NCBI RefSeq assembly: GCF_014645735.1
Contig: NZ_BMMH01000004.1
Location: forward strand, 62,001-126,000
From: Nocardia jinanensis
GTDB lineage: Bacteria; Actinomycetota; Actinomycetes; Mycobacteriales; Mycobacteriaceae
Length of the DNA stretch: 64,000 bases
Direction: 5' to 3'
Positions within the stretch are counted from its first letter, which is position 1. Each line of letters opens with the position of its first letter. Below, piece by piece: positions 45,203 to 54,138 of this stretch. The notes under the pieces are model-generated. The model was not told the origin of the DNA. It ran no database searches and worked only from the letters and a program-made list of their open reading frames with translations. The translations under genes and the position numbers were made by a program.

Positions 45203-45826
45203 CTGCTGGATCTGGTCGTACCCTCCGAATGCGCCGGCTGCCGGACACCCGGGACACCGTGGTGTGCCGGGTGCGCGCGCAGTGTCACCGGCCCGCCGAT
45301 CCGGGTGTACCCACGGTCGGACCCGGGCGTGCCTTGCTGGGCGCTGAGCCGCTACCGCGGCCCCGCCCGGCAGGCCGTGCTCGCGGCCAAGGAACGGAAC
45401 CGGCGCGATCTCGCCCGGCCGCTCGGACTCGCTCTCGCCGCGGGACTGGCCGAGTTGCGAGACCCGGACCGGCCCCTGATACTTGTACCCTCGCCGAGCC
45501 GGAGCGCGGCGGCACGGCGCCGTGGCGGTGACCCGGTACTGCGATGCGCGTGGATCGCGGCGCGGTCGCTGCGCAGTTGCCAGGTCCTGCCCTGTCTGCG
45601 AGTCTGGTGGGGAGTACGTGATTCGGCCGGTTTGACGGCGCGCGAGCGCGACCGCAATCTACGCGGCCGGGTGAACGTTGTGCCTTTCCCCGGCCATGCG
45701 GCGAACGCACAGGTCGTTCTGGTCGACGACGTGTTGACGACAGGCGCCACGGTATCGGCCTGCGCCCGTGCCCTCGTTGCCGCAGGAACACGCCCTGATG
45801 GCGTATTCGTGACGTGTGCCGGGTGA
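45203..45826 (+). CDS. ComF-family phosphoribosyltransferase-like protein, start codon unclear
   Basis: This is a ComF-type protein of about 207 residues. The N-terminal zinc ribbon has ECAGC and WCAGC in the in-frame sequence before 45305. The phosphoribosyltransferase motif VVLVDDVLTTGATVSA is near the C-terminus. In this frame there is no ATG, GTG or TTG between the lpqB stop at 45151 and a GTG at 45305, which would remove the whole zinc ribbon. A CTG at 45203 would give LLDLVVPSECAGC, like the family start (LDLLLP.CGGC). The real initiator is thus non-standard or a base was lost. Role: DNA-uptake-related by name only. Confidence 0.78.
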   Translation: MLDLVVPSECAGCRTPGTPWCAGCARSVTGPPIRVYPRSDPGVPCWALSRYRGPARQAVLAAKERNRRDLARPLGLALAAGLAELRDPDRPLILVPSPSRSAAARRRGGDPVLRCAWIAARSLRSCQVLPCLRVWWGVRDSAGLTARERDRNLRGRVNVVPFPGHAANAQVVLVDDVLTTGATVSACARALVAAGTRPDGVFVTCAG

Positions 45827-46016
45827 ATCCGGGAAATTTGCGTGAACAGTGGCGAACCTTCGATCCTCGTACTAGCGTCGCGTTCACACACCCGATCCGG
45901 GAGTTTGGAGGTGGGCCTCGTACATCACGTGCCGGCCGACTGGATCCGACATGGCCGGCACCGTTTCATCCCGCCGCATGCGACGACAAGTGTGTGGCCA
46001 GATCCGGGAGGTACGC

Positions 46017-46736
46017 GTGACGACTACTTCACGACCTTCAGTACAGGACACAGCCCAGACGGAGTTGGAGGACCAGCTCGACCGACCACGGGACACCCGT
46101 GCGGAGATCGTGGTCAAGGGCCGCAACGTCGAGGTGCCCGACCATTACCGAATCTATGTGTCGGAGAAGCTGTCCCGTCTGGAACGCTTCGATCCATCGA
46201 TTTTCCTCTTCGACGTGGAACTCTTCCACGAGCGCAACCGTCGTCAACGCAAGAGCTGCCAGCGGGTGGAGATCACCGCACGCGGCAAGGGTCCGATCGT
46301 TCGTGCCGAGGCCTGTGCGGATAGTTTCTACGCCGCGTTCGAGGCCGTGACCGCCAAGCTGGAGAGCCGGCTGCGTCGCACCAAGGACCGCCGCCGCGTC
46401 CACTACGGCGAGAAGACCCCGGTCTCCGTGCACGACGCCACCGCCGAACTGGCCGAGGACGCGCTACTCGCTGATCTCTCCGATCTCCCACACGATCATT
46501 CCCCACATACCCGGAGACGTTCCGATTTCGCGGCCGACTACCCCGAATACGAGGGGCCCGGTCATATCGTGCGGACGAAGGTGCACTCGGCGATCCCCAT
46601 GACAGTCGATGATGCCCTGTACCAGATGGAGTTGGTGGGTCACGATTTCTTCCTGTTCCAGGACAAGGAAACCGATCGACCGTCGGTGGTCTACCGCCGG
46701 CACGCCTTCGACTACGGCTTGATAAGGCTCGCATAG
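46017..46736 (+). CDS. hpf: ribosome hibernation promoting factor, long form
   Basis: This 239-residue long-form HPF has an N-terminal S30AE domain (EIVVKGRNVEVPDHYRIYV onward, LEITARG-type strands) and a C-terminal dimerisation domain (about 180-239, SAIPMTVDDALYQMELVGHDFFLF) that pairs 70S ribosomes into 100S. GTG 46017 is preferred because GGGAGG lies about 5 bases upstream; an ATG at 45951 would add 22 residues not seen in relatives. A rho-independent-type hairpin follows. Confidence 0.93.
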   Translation: MTTTSRPSVQDTAQTELEDQLDRPRDTRAEIVVKGRNVEVPDHYRIYVSEKLSRLERFDPSIFLFDVELFHERNRRQRKSCQRVEITARGKGPIVRAEACADSFYAAFEAVTAKLESRLRRTKDRRRVHYGEKTPVSVHDATAELAEDALLADLSDLPHDHSPHTRRRSDFAADYPEYEGPGHIVRTKVHSAIPMTVDDALYQMELVGHDFFLFQDKETDRPSVVYRRHAFDYGLIRLA

Positions 46737-46747
46737 CCGACGCTGCA

Positions 46748-46785
46748 GCCGACCGGTCCCTACGGGCCGGTCGGCTTTCTCATTT
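46748..46785. terminator. intrinsic-type terminator between hpf and bluB
   Basis: Stem GCCGACCGG(T)CCC / GGGCCGGTCGGC with a TAC loop and one unpaired T, followed by TTTCTCATTT for the rightward hpf transcript. The U-tract overlaps the end of the convergent bluB gene (stop at 46780-46782). Confidence 0.85.
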
Positions 46786-47412
46786 CCCGGTGGCGCCGGT
46801 GTACCGCTCCCGGTGCACGGCGGCACTCAGCGGTCGCCGGTCGCGCCAGCCGAAACGTTCCAGATCGGGAACGTGCTGGAATTCGGTGACCGGGCCGATA
46901 CAGAGCCAGGCAACCGGCCGGATATCCGCGGGCAGATCGATCAGGCCGGCGAGGAAAGGTTCGTCGTAGAACGACACCCAGCCCACCCCGATCTGCTCGG
47001 CGGTGGCGGCCAGCCAGAGGTTTTGGATCGCGAGAATCGTCGAATACAAACCGGTTTCGGGTACGGTCGCCCGGCCCAGCACCTGTGGTCCACCCCGCGA
47101 ATCGTCGTGCACGACCACGATGCCGGTGCCGCTCTCCTCGATTCCCTCGATCTTGACGGGCGCGAAGGTATGTGCCCGCTCGGTGGGTAGCGATCGCGCG
47201 AAATCGAGCCGCCGCTCGGCCACATGGGCCGCGAACTCACGCAGTGTCACCGGTTCGCGAACGACAACGAAATCCCACGGCTGCGAATTACCGACACTCG
47301 GCGCGCAGTGCGCCGCCTCCAGAATCCGCCACAGCGTGGAATCGTCGATCGGCTCCCCGGTGAACTCCGCCCGCACATCTCGCCGGGTCCGAATAGCCTC
47401 GTAAACGCTCAT
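46780..47412 (-). CDS. bluB: 5,6-dimethylbenzimidazole synthase
   Basis: This 210-residue FMN nitroreductase-fold enzyme has the BluB hallmarks TRRDVRAEF, HCAPSVGNSQPWDF and PQVLGRATVPETGLYS, in order. BluB breaks up reduced FMN with oxygen to make dimethylbenzimidazole, the lower ligand of vitamin B12. Other F420/FMN nitroreductases are less likely given these motifs. ATG 47412 is used; a GTG one codon earlier is in frame. No cobalamin gene adjoins it. It converges with hpf. Confidence 0.9.
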   Translation of the reverse strand: MSVYEAIRTRRDVRAEFTGEPIDDSTLWRILEAAHCAPSVGNSQPWDFVVVREPVTLREFAAHVAERRLDFARSLPTERAHTFAPVKIEGIEESGTGIVVVHDDSRGGPQVLGRATVPETGLYSTILAIQNLWLAATAEQIGVGWVSFYDEPFLAGLIDLPADIRPVAWLCIGPVTEFQHVPDLERFGWRDRRPLSAAVHRERYTGATGK

Positions 47413-47615
47413 CACAGCGCCATTGTGGACGCCCGGTCCGCGGTGGGACGCGGCCGGGGCCCCGCTATCCCCTGGGCCGTCACCGCATCGCGTTGCCTCG
47501 GCATACGGTGTGTCTCGACCACCGAGCCTGCCTCGTATCCGATCGCCTCCACGAACTGCCGCTCTTACTCGGTGGCGAGTCCTACGAGGTCGAGTAGCTC
47601 GGCGAGGCGGCGATC

Positions 47616-47655
47616 CACCCGCCCCGCGCGGCCGTATCCGGGTGGGGCGGGTGGT
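47616..47655 (-). terminator. terminator-like hairpin after the first desaturase gene
   Basis: A perfect 11-base inverted repeat (CCACCCGCCCC / GGGGCGGGTGG) with an 18-base loop begins 12 bases after the leftward desaturase stop. No U-tract is present. Confidence 0.6.
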
Positions 47656-47666
47656 TACTCACCTTG

Positions 47667-48923
47667 TCAGCCCGCGAGAGCCACCGCGCGGCGGCGGAGC
47701 CGACGACGGCCTTCCGCGATCGCAGTGCGCAGACCGCGCCGCTGTCCGGTGACCGGATCGAACGTGGATACCGCCTGTCCGTTGAACTTCCGCTCCGAGG
47801 CGGTTTCGGGGGCGTCGTCGGAGGTGTGCCGCAGGTATTTGTCGGGCAGCGACAGTTTCGCGATGGTGCGCCAGGCCTTGAAATACTGGACCGGCAGTGA
47901 ACCCGTGGTGTACGGCAGGTCGTATTTATCGCACAGCTCGCGCACCCGGACCGCGACCTCGGCGTACCGGTTGCTGGGGAGATCGGGGAAAAGATGGTGT
48001 TCGATCTGGTGGCTGAGGTTCCCGGTCATGAAGTGCAGGAGCTTGCCGCCGGAGATATTGGCGCTGCCCAACATCTGCCGCAGGTACCACTGGGCCTGCG
48101 ATTCGCCGTCGATATCGGCCTTGGTGAATTTCTCGGCACCGTCGGGGAAGTGGCCACAGAAGATGACCGCGTTGGTCCAGATGTTGCGGACCACGTTCGC
48201 CGCGAGGTCGGCGGTGAGGGTGTGGAAGAACGAGGGGCCGGTCAGCAACGGGAAGACGACATAATCCTTCAGCACCTGCTTTTTGATCTTGGCCTTCACC
48301 TCGCCGGCCTTACGATCGAATTCCGCGCGCTGCGGGGTTCCCGGTTCGAACTTTCCGGCCGCGAGTTTGCCGAGTTCGAGGTGCTGGATCGCGACGCCGT
48401 ATTCGAACAGCGATTGCAGTACCAGGTTGTAGACCGGGTTACCGATATAGAACGGCTTCCAGCGCTGGTCGCGGGTGACACGCAGCAGGCCGTAGCCGAT
48501 ATCGTCGTCCATTCCCAGGACATTGGTGTACTTGTGGTGCAGGTAGTTGTGGGTGTGCTTCCAGTGCTTGGATGGGCCCGCGTTATCCCATTCCCAATGC
48601 GTGGAGTGGATCTCCGGATCGTTCATCCAGTCCCACTGGCCGTGCATCACATTGTGCCCGATCTCCATGTTCTCGATGATCTTGGCGGTGCCCAGTAGCG
48701 CCACGCCGGCCAGCCAGGCCGGGGGCAGGAAACTGGCGAACAATACAGTACGGCCGCTGATTTCGAGGGCGCGCTGCAGTCTGATGACGTTGCGAATGTA
48801 TCGGGCATCCCGCTCGCCCCGAGTCGATTCGATGTCCCGGCGAATCGCGTCGAACTCTGCTCCGAGAGCCTCCACGTCCGCTTCGGTGAGATGCGCGTAT
48901 TCCTTGACATCCGAGATAGCCAT
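47667..48923 (-). CDS. DesA3-type fatty acyl desaturase (first)
   Basis: This 418-residue membrane desaturase has three histidine boxes (GHNVMHGQWDW, HNYLHHKYTN and LSHQIEHHLFPDL) in the front-end/acyl-CoA arrangement, and hydrophobic helices around 55-95 and 205-245. It is most like DesA3, which makes oleate from stearoyl-CoA with the neighbouring ferredoxin/flavin reductase. A palindrome (TTACGACACCGTAGG, 48945-48959) lies about 22 bases upstream of its start. It has a close paralogue at 49139-50512. Confidence 0.9.
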   Translation of the reverse strand: MAISDVKEYAHLTEADVEALGAEFDAIRRDIESTRGERDARYIRNVIRLQRALEISGRTVLFASFLPPAWLAGVALLGTAKIIENMEIGHNVMHGQWDWMNDPEIHSTHWEWDNAGPSKHWKHTHNYLHHKYTNVLGMDDDIGYGLLRVTRDQRWKPFYIGNPVYNLVLQSLFEYGVAIQHLELGKLAAGKFEPGTPQRAEFDRKAGEVKAKIKKQVLKDYVVFPLLTGPSFFHTLTADLAANVVRNIWTNAVIFCGHFPDGAEKFTKADIDGESQAQWYLRQMLGSANISGGKLLHFMTGNLSHQIEHHLFPDLPSNRYAEVAVRVRELCDKYDLPYTTGSLPVQYFKAWRTIAKLSLPDKYLRHTSDDAPETASERKFNGQAVSTFDPVTGQRRGLRTAIAEGRRRLRRRAVALAG

Positions 48924-48942
48924 GGCGGCTACCCTACCGTAA

Positions 48943-48961
48943 GTTACGACACCGTAGGTTT
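48943..48961. promoter_or_regulatory. palindromic operator candidate, shared with the reductase gene
   Basis: AGTTACGACACCGTAGGTT contains the symmetric core TACG-n4-CGTA. The same core with the same flanks (GGTTACGGCATCGTAGGTT) occurs at 52105-52123 before the reductase gene. It is placed 20-38 bases upstream of the desaturase start, over the probable promoter, and fits a TetR-type repressor of desaturation genes. Confidence 0.65.
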
Positions 48962-49138
48962 GGGGCTTCGGTCAGAAAATGTGGCGTGTACCCTATTGCG
49001 CGTCCCAAAACAGAATGATAGGTCGAGCACAACCGCCATCGTAGCGCGTCACACTTGGGCCTCGAAGGTAATGATCGCATCCCGTGGCAGCCGTGTTACA
49101 CCCGCCACGCGATCATATTTCCCGAAAGCGGACGCCGG

Positions 49139-50512
49139 TCAGGCGGAGTACGAGGTCTGTGATTTGCGCAATGCGTGCCGGGCTCGCCGGAGCAGATCCT
49201 TCTCCTGCCGGGCTTTGGCCCGAAAAGTCCGCTCGGCGCTGCGCAGCACTTCTCGCTCCTGCTCGGCCTTGGCGCGCAACGCGATTTTCGCCTCGTGCAT
49301 CGCCCAGCGCAGCCCACGGCGCTTTCCGGTCGCCGGGTCGATACTCCACGGCAAATTCTCCGAGCCCGCATGCAGCGTGACCCCGGCGAATTTGCGTTCG
49401 GAGGAGGTTTCCGGCGCGTCGTCGGCGGTGCGGCGCAGGAACCGGTCCGGCAGGGCGAGTTTGTGGATGGTGCGGAAGGCCAGCAGATATTGCTTGCCCA
49501 GCGATCCGGTGGTGTAGGGCAGATCGTATTTCTCGCAGAGTTCGCGTACGCCCGCCGCGACCTCGGGGTAGCGGTTACTGGGCAGGTCCGGGAACAGGTG
49601 GTGTTCGATCTGATAGCTCAGATTGCCGCTCATGAAACCCATGACCGGACCGGCCGAGAAGTTCGCGCTGCCGAGCATCTGCCGCAGATACCATTCACCG
49701 GGCGTCTCGCCCTCGAGCTGTTCCTCGGTGAACTTCTCCGCACCGTCGGGGAAATGGCCGCAGAAGATCACGGCGTATGCCCACAGATTGCGGACCAGAT
49801 TCGCGGTGGCGTTCGCTTTCAGAGTCGACATGAAAGCGGGCCCGGTGACCGCCGGGTAGAGCAGAAAGTCTTTGGTCACCTGCCGGGCGATCTTGCGGGC
49901 GAACAGTTTGTTGGGCTCGGAGAGGACCTGGTACCGCGGTGTGTCGGAGAGCTCCTTGTCGATGGTCCAGTCGTGCAGGGCGATGCCCCATTCGAAGGCC
50001 GCGGCCAGGACGATATTGGCGAACGGCTGCACCAGATGCACCGGCCGCCACGGTTCGTCACGCGTCATTCGCAGGATGCCGAAGCCGAGGTCTTCGTCCT
50101 TGCCCAGCACGTTGGTATAGGTGTGATGGGAATAGTTGTGGGCCCGCCGCCACTGCGCCGACGGGCCGGTCATATCCCATTCCCAGTTGGTCGAGTGGAT
50201 CTCCGGATCGTTCATCCAGTCCCACTGGCCGTGGCTGATGTTGTGGCCGAGCTCCATGTTCTCGATGATCTTGGCGACCGACAGCATGGCGGTGCCGGCC
50301 ACCCAGGCCCAGCGGTTGCGGCTGCCGAACAGCACGGCGCGGGCGGCGAGTTCCAGGCCGCGCTGGGCGGCGATGCTGCGCCGGATGTACCGCGCGTCCC
50401 GCTCACCCAGGGATTGCTCGACGGACCGGCGGATCGTGTCGAGTTCCTGGCCCAGTGTCTCGACATCCGCGGCCGTCAGGTGGGCAAAGGCTCTGATGTC
50501 GGTGATGGCCAC
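49139..50512 (-). CDS. DesA3-type fatty acyl desaturase (second)
   Basis: This 457-residue paralogue of the adjacent desaturase shares the three His boxes (GHNISHGQWDW, HNYSHHTYTN, LSYQIEHHLFPDL). It adds a C-terminal extension of about 50 residues rich in Lys, Arg and Glu (REVLRSAERTFRAKARQEK), possibly a basic helix. GTG 50512 is chosen because AAGGGA lies upstream and the protein then starts MAITDIRAF like its paralogue. A 79-base tandem repeat array lies directly upstream. Confidence 0.9.
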   Translation of the reverse strand: MAITDIRAFAHLTAADVETLGQELDTIRRSVEQSLGERDARYIRRSIAAQRGLELAARAVLFGSRNRWAWVAGTAMLSVAKIIENMELGHNISHGQWDWMNDPEIHSTNWEWDMTGPSAQWRRAHNYSHHTYTNVLGKDEDLGFGILRMTRDEPWRPVHLVQPFANIVLAAAFEWGIALHDWTIDKELSDTPRYQVLSEPNKLFARKIARQVTKDFLLYPAVTGPAFMSTLKANATANLVRNLWAYAVIFCGHFPDGAEKFTEEQLEGETPGEWYLRQMLGSANFSAGPVMGFMSGNLSYQIEHHLFPDLPSNRYPEVAAGVRELCEKYDLPYTTGSLGKQYLLAFRTIHKLALPDRFLRRTADDAPETSSERKFAGVTLHAGSENLPWSIDPATGKRRGLRWAMHEAKIALRAKAEQEREVLRSAERTFRAKARQEKDLLRRARHALRKSQTSYSA

Positions 50513-50560
50513 CGGCGTCCCTTCTGTAGGCGCTGTATGCGAAGACGAGGTCGGATCAGG

Positions 50561-50796
50561 CGTACCTCCGCCTTCGCTCCGGCCGTGCGCGTTCGTATGC
50601 TGACACTCCGTCCACACGGCTGGTCTGTGTGGGACCACGCGTACCTCCGCCTTCGCTCCGGCCGTGCGCGTTCGTATGCTGACACTCCGTCCACACGGCT
50701 GGTCTGTGTGGGACCAGGCGTACCTCCGCCTTCGCTCCGGCCGCGCGTTCGTATGCTGACACTCGTCCGCCTGCTGGTCCGTGTCGGACCCGGGCG
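50561..50796. repeat. 79-base tandem repeats, about three copies
   Basis: Units 50561-50639 and 50640-50718 are nearly identical (79 bases each, starting CGTACCTCCGCCTTCGCTCC). A third from 50719 is diverged and shorter. The period is not a multiple of three, so it is not coding; it sits in the 385-base gap between the reductase stop and the desaturase start, where no gene is seen. Each unit contains GTATGCTGACAC and GGTCTGTGTGGGACCA. Confidence 0.9.
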
Positions 50797-50897
50797 GACA
50801 CCGGAAGAGGGTTTCGGGGATCTTCCCGGAATGGGAAGCAGCCTACGTTCACCTCGAGGGTACCGCTGTGTACTGGTCTCGGGGCGAACGTGTCCGG

Positions 50898-52052
50898 TCA
50901 TACCTCCAGCGTGCAGTCGCCCGCCGCGGCCGAGATGCATGTCTGCACTTTCTCTCCTTCGAACCGCTCGATCCCGTTGCGAAGATCGCGGGCGTGTCCC
51001 GAGCTCAAGGTGACCACACAGGTCTGGCAGATACCCATCCGGCAGCCGAACGGCAACTGAACACCGGTCGATTCACCGGCTTCCAGCAGGGTGGTGGCGC
51101 CGTCCACGGTAACCGTGCGACCGCTCTTACCGAAGGTGACGGTGCCGCCCTCGGTGGTCGCCGACCGCTCCACCTCGAACCGTTCCACGTGCAGTGCCGA
51201 TTCGAGACCGGCCGCGTGCCAGTGCTTCTCGATCTCGTCGAGCATGCCCAGGGGGCCGCACGCCCAGGTCTGGCGTTCCCGCCAATCCGGGTAGAGCTCG
51301 TCCAGCGCGTCGGTGGCGAACTTGCCCTTCTCGCCGGTGAGGTGCACATGCGAGACGAATCCGGGATGCCGGGCGTGTAGATCGTCCAGTTCGGCGGCGA
51401 ACATCACGTCCTCGGCGGTACGCGCCGAATGGATGTGCACCACATCGGTGACCGCGTCGCGCCGATCCATGGCCCGCAGCATCGACATCACGGGTGTGAT
51501 CCCGGAACCGGCGGTGAGGAACAGCACCTTCGGCGGTGGCGGGGACGGCAGGACGAACGCGCCCTGCGGTGCGGCCAGCCGCACGACGGTGCCGGGCGAC
51601 ACCCCGTTCACCAAGTGGCTGGACAGGAAACCCTCGGGCATCGCCTTCACCGCGATGGCGATGACCTTCTTGCCGTAGCGGGGGTCGTTCCAGTCGGGCG
51701 GGCTGGTCAGCGAGTACGAACGCCAGTGCCAGCGACCTTCCACGAGGATCCCGATACCGATGTACTGCCCGGGTTCGTAACGGAAATCGAAGCCCCACCC
51801 GGGTTTGATCACCAGTGTCGCCGAATCGGCGGTCTCCTTGCGGACGTCGACTACGCGGCCGCGCAACTCCCGCGCCGACCACAACGGGTTGGCGAGGTGC
51901 AGATAGTCGTCGGGTAGCAGGGGGGTGGTGACCCGTGCCACCGCCCCTCGCAGCAGATTCAGTTTGCCGCCGCGTTCGGCGATACCGGCCGCCGGTGCCT
52001 CCAACCAGTCCTTGACACCGCGCACCGTCATCGCGTTCGGTTTCCTGCCCAT
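50898..52052 (-). CDS. ferredoxin-NAD(P)H reductase serving the desaturases
   Basis: This 384-residue oxidoreductase has an FAD-binding barrel with the RSYSLTS flavin motif, an NAD(P)-binding part with [13 protein letters not shown], and a C-terminal 2Fe-2S ferredoxin domain with CRMGICQTC and a later Cys. The mycobacterial relative delivers electrons to the stearoyl-CoA desaturase DesA3. The same palindromic operator precedes this gene (52105-52123) and the first desaturase, which supports coregulation. The ATG at 52050-52052 is the most upstream start; MTVRGVKDW seven codons later is possible. Confidence 0.93.
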   Translation of the reverse strand: MGRKPNAMTVRGVKDWLEAPAAGIAERGGKLNLLRGAVARVTTPLLPDDYLHLANPLWSARELRGRVVDVRKETADSATLVIKPGWGFDFRYEPGQYIGIGILVEGRWHWRSYSLTSPPDWNDPRYGKKVIAIAVKAMPEGFLSSHLVNGVSPGTVVRLAAPQGAFVLPSPPPPKVLFLTAGSGITPVMSMLRAMDRRDAVTDVVHIHSARTAEDVMFAAELDDLHARHPGFVSHVHLTGEKGKFATDALDELYPDWRERQTWACGPLGMLDEIEKHWHAAGLESALHVERFEVERSATTEGGTVTFGKSGRTVTVDGATTLLEAGESTGVQLPFGCRMGICQTCVVTLSSGHARDLRNGIERFEGEKVQTCISAAAGDCTLEV

Positions 52053-52104
52053 TTGCGCTGTTCTTCTCCTGTGTCCTCCGCGCCCGGGGCGCGCCGTGGC
52101 ACCA

Positions 52105-52123
52105 GGTTACGGCATCGTAGGTT
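52105..52123. promoter_or_regulatory. palindromic operator candidate, shared with the desaturase gene
   Basis: GGTTACGGCATCGTAGGTT has the core TACG-n4-CGTA, about 55 bases upstream of the reductase start. It is the second copy of the site found before the first desaturase gene, 3 kb away. Confidence 0.65.
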
Positions 52124-52214
52124 CCCCTGGGGTCGCAGGCGAGTGGCGCCCGGGGACCCGGTTGTGACTCACAGCTGTCGCGCGCGGCGGCCGTCCTCGG
52201 TCACAAGTGCCGGG

Positions 52215-52742
52215 CTACAACAGGTCGATCAGGAAGGGCAGTTCCTGGGTGGCGTACCAGGCCAGCTGATGGTCCTCGGCGTCGCCGAGGACGAACTCGG
52301 CGTCCTCGTCGCCCAGGTCGGCGGCATCGATGATGTCGACCGCCTTGGCGACCGCAGGTTCGGCCTCGGCCAGGTCCATATGAACCGAGGCGATCCGCTT
52401 GTACTGGATCGGTCCGTCCAGTTTCACGACCGCGTCGTCGAGGTCCGGCCGCAATATCGCGCCCGTCACATCCACCGCGATCACCGCGCGGCGATACATC
52501 GGGGGAGTGGAACCGTGTACTTCCTCGGCCAGCAGCCGCAGCACCGCCCGCGCCGCCTCGGCCATGGCGACCTCGGCCAACTCCTCCTCGTCGCCCGATG
52601 CGTAGGCCTCACGCAGTGCCGGGGTGAGCGCGAAGGCCGTCCCGCCGACCGCGTGCAGTTCGTGTGTGTCCACGAGTTCGCGCAGCATCGGCACGGTGGC
52701 CGGCACGTACACCCGCATGGTCTTGCGGTCAGAGGCAGGCAC
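52215..52742 (-). CDS. DUF6912 family protein
   Basis: This 175-residue protein of unknown function is conserved next to desA3-type genes in mycolata. It has a MRVYVPATVPML start region and an acidic, helical body; no catalytic motif is visible. GTG 52742 is chosen because GGAGGAG lies 7 bases upstream, although it overlaps the previous stop by 14 bases; ATG 52718 (MRVYVP) lacks a ribosome site but matches the family N-terminus. It is probably cotranscribed with the acyltransferase gene. Confidence 0.78.
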   Translation of the reverse strand: MPASDRKTMRVYVPATVPMLRELVDTHELHAVGGTAFALTPALREAYASGDEEELAEVAMAEAARAVLRLLAEEVHGSTPPMYRRAVIAVDVTGAILRPDLDDAVVKLDGPIQYKRIASVHMDLAEAEPAVAKAVDIIDAADLGDEDAEFVLGDAEDHQLAWYATQELPFLIDLL

Positions 52743-54138
52743 CGAGTATCTCCTCCATCGATTCGGGTACCGACGCGGCCAGAACCCCGATATCGGCCAT
52801 CGCCTCGCGGTCGGCGTTGAGTCCGTAGCAGACCCGTCCGTCGTAGGACGTGATCCCGATACTCGTCGCCTGGTTGCGCAGCAGTGGCGAAACCGGGTAC
52901 ATCTCCAGCATCCGCGCGCCGCCGACGAACATCGGTGTCTGCGGGCCCGGCGCGTTGGTGATCACCAGATTGAACGTATGGTCTGCGAACGTACTCGCCG
53001 CCCGCACACTCATCGCGTGCAGGCTGGCCGGAGCGAAACCGGCGAGATGCACCAGGGTCGAGGCCCGGACGCCGTGGCGGCCGCGGGCATCCTCGGCGGT
53101 GGCGTGCGCGATATGGGAGAGCCGCATCACCGGACTGGGTTCGCCCACCGGGAGGTCGAGGAGGAACGGGGTGATCCCGCTGGGCAGTGTGCGCCCGGTG
53201 CCCGGATCGCCGCTGTAGCCCGACATCGGGACCACCGCACGCAGCACGCTCGATTCGGTGAGGCCCTTGTTCCGGGACAGCAGCCAGTTGCGCAGCGCGC
53301 CGGTCACGACCGCCAGTACGACATCGTTGATCGTGCAGCCGTTCTGCTCGTGCACTCGTTTGTAGTCGGCCAGGTCGGTCACCGCGACGGTGAACCTGCG
53401 CTGGCGGGAGGTGCGGGCGTTCAGGGGACTGTCCGGTGTCCCGCTGGCCGCCGACCGGACCGCCGTCGCCATGCTGTCCAGTGTTCTGCTCGCCGCGCCG
53501 ACGAGCCCGGCGGTACCGGCGCCGACCTCGCGCAACACCTCCACAGCGGAACCGGGCTGGGCCACCAGATGTCCGAGCGCGCCCAGCAGCAGATCGGTAT
53601 CGCTGGGTTCACGGCCGGGGATCCACGCATCGTCGGCGATCTCCCGCGGGGACTCGGCCCCGTCCACGATGACATGCCCGATCTCCAGTGCGGCGTGCCC
53701 GTCGACCAGTGCGGCGTGGGACTTGGTGTACAGAGCGCACCGCCCGCCGCTCAGGCCCTCGATCAGGTACATCTCCCACAGCGGGCGGCCGGGGTCCAGC
53801 GGTCGCGAACCCAGCCGGGCGACCAGCTCGTACAGCTGCTCGTCGCTGCCCGGTGACGGGAGCGCGGAACGCCGCAGGTGGTAGGTGATATCGAAATGGC
53901 TGTCCTCCACCCAGACCGGCCGGCCCAGCGACAGCGGGATCTCGCGCACCTTGCGCCGGTAGCGGGGTACCAGGGGTAGGCGGGACTCCACCAGATCGAC
54001 CAGCTCCTGGTAGTCGAGGATCCGCTCGTCGTCGTCGGCTGTGTTGTCCAGAACGGCCAGCGACCCGATGTGTACCGGGTGAGTGGTCGATTCCAGCCGG
54101 AAGAAGTCCGCGTCCTGCGGCGTCAGCTTCGCTATCAC
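52729..54138 (-). CDS. wax ester synthase/diacylglycerol acyltransferase with altered motif
   Basis: This 469-residue WS/DGAT family protein normally makes triacylglycerol or wax esters from acyl-CoA. The N-terminus (LTPQDADFFRLESTTHPVHIG) and the later NDVVLAVVTGALR and NLVITNAPGP segments fit well. The catalytic HHxxxDG motif, however, reads HAALVDG at residues 141-147: the second His, the usual general base, is Ala142. Activity is therefore doubtful. GTG 54138 gives the typical N-terminus. M. tuberculosis carries a tgs3 gene in the corresponding place. Confidence 0.88.
   Translation of the reverse strand: MIAKLTPQDADFFRLESTTHPVHIGSLAVLDNTADDDERILDYQELVDLVESRLPLVPRYRRKVREIPLSLGRPVWVEDSHFDITYHLRRSALPSPGSDEQLYELVARLGSRPLDPGRPLWEMYLIEGLSGGRCALYTKSHAALVDGHAALEIGHVIVDGAESPREIADDAWIPGREPSDTDLLLGALGHLVAQPGSAVEVLREVGAGTAGLVGAASRTLDSMATAVRSAASGTPDSPLNARTSRQRRFTVAVTDLADYKRVHEQNGCTINDVVLAVVTGALRNWLLSRNKGLTESSVLRAVVPMSGYSGDPGTGRTLPSGITPFLLDLPVGEPSPVMRLSHIAHATAEDARGRHGVRASTLVHLAGFAPASLHAMSVRAASTFADHTFNLVITNAPGPQTPMFVGGARMLEMYPVSPLLRNQATSIGITSYDGRVCYGLNADREAMADIGVLAASVPESMEEILGACL

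Noticed and set aside
50561..50796. CRISPR-like array
   Set aside because: The 79-base units are directly abutted with no unique spacers, and no cas gene is in the window.
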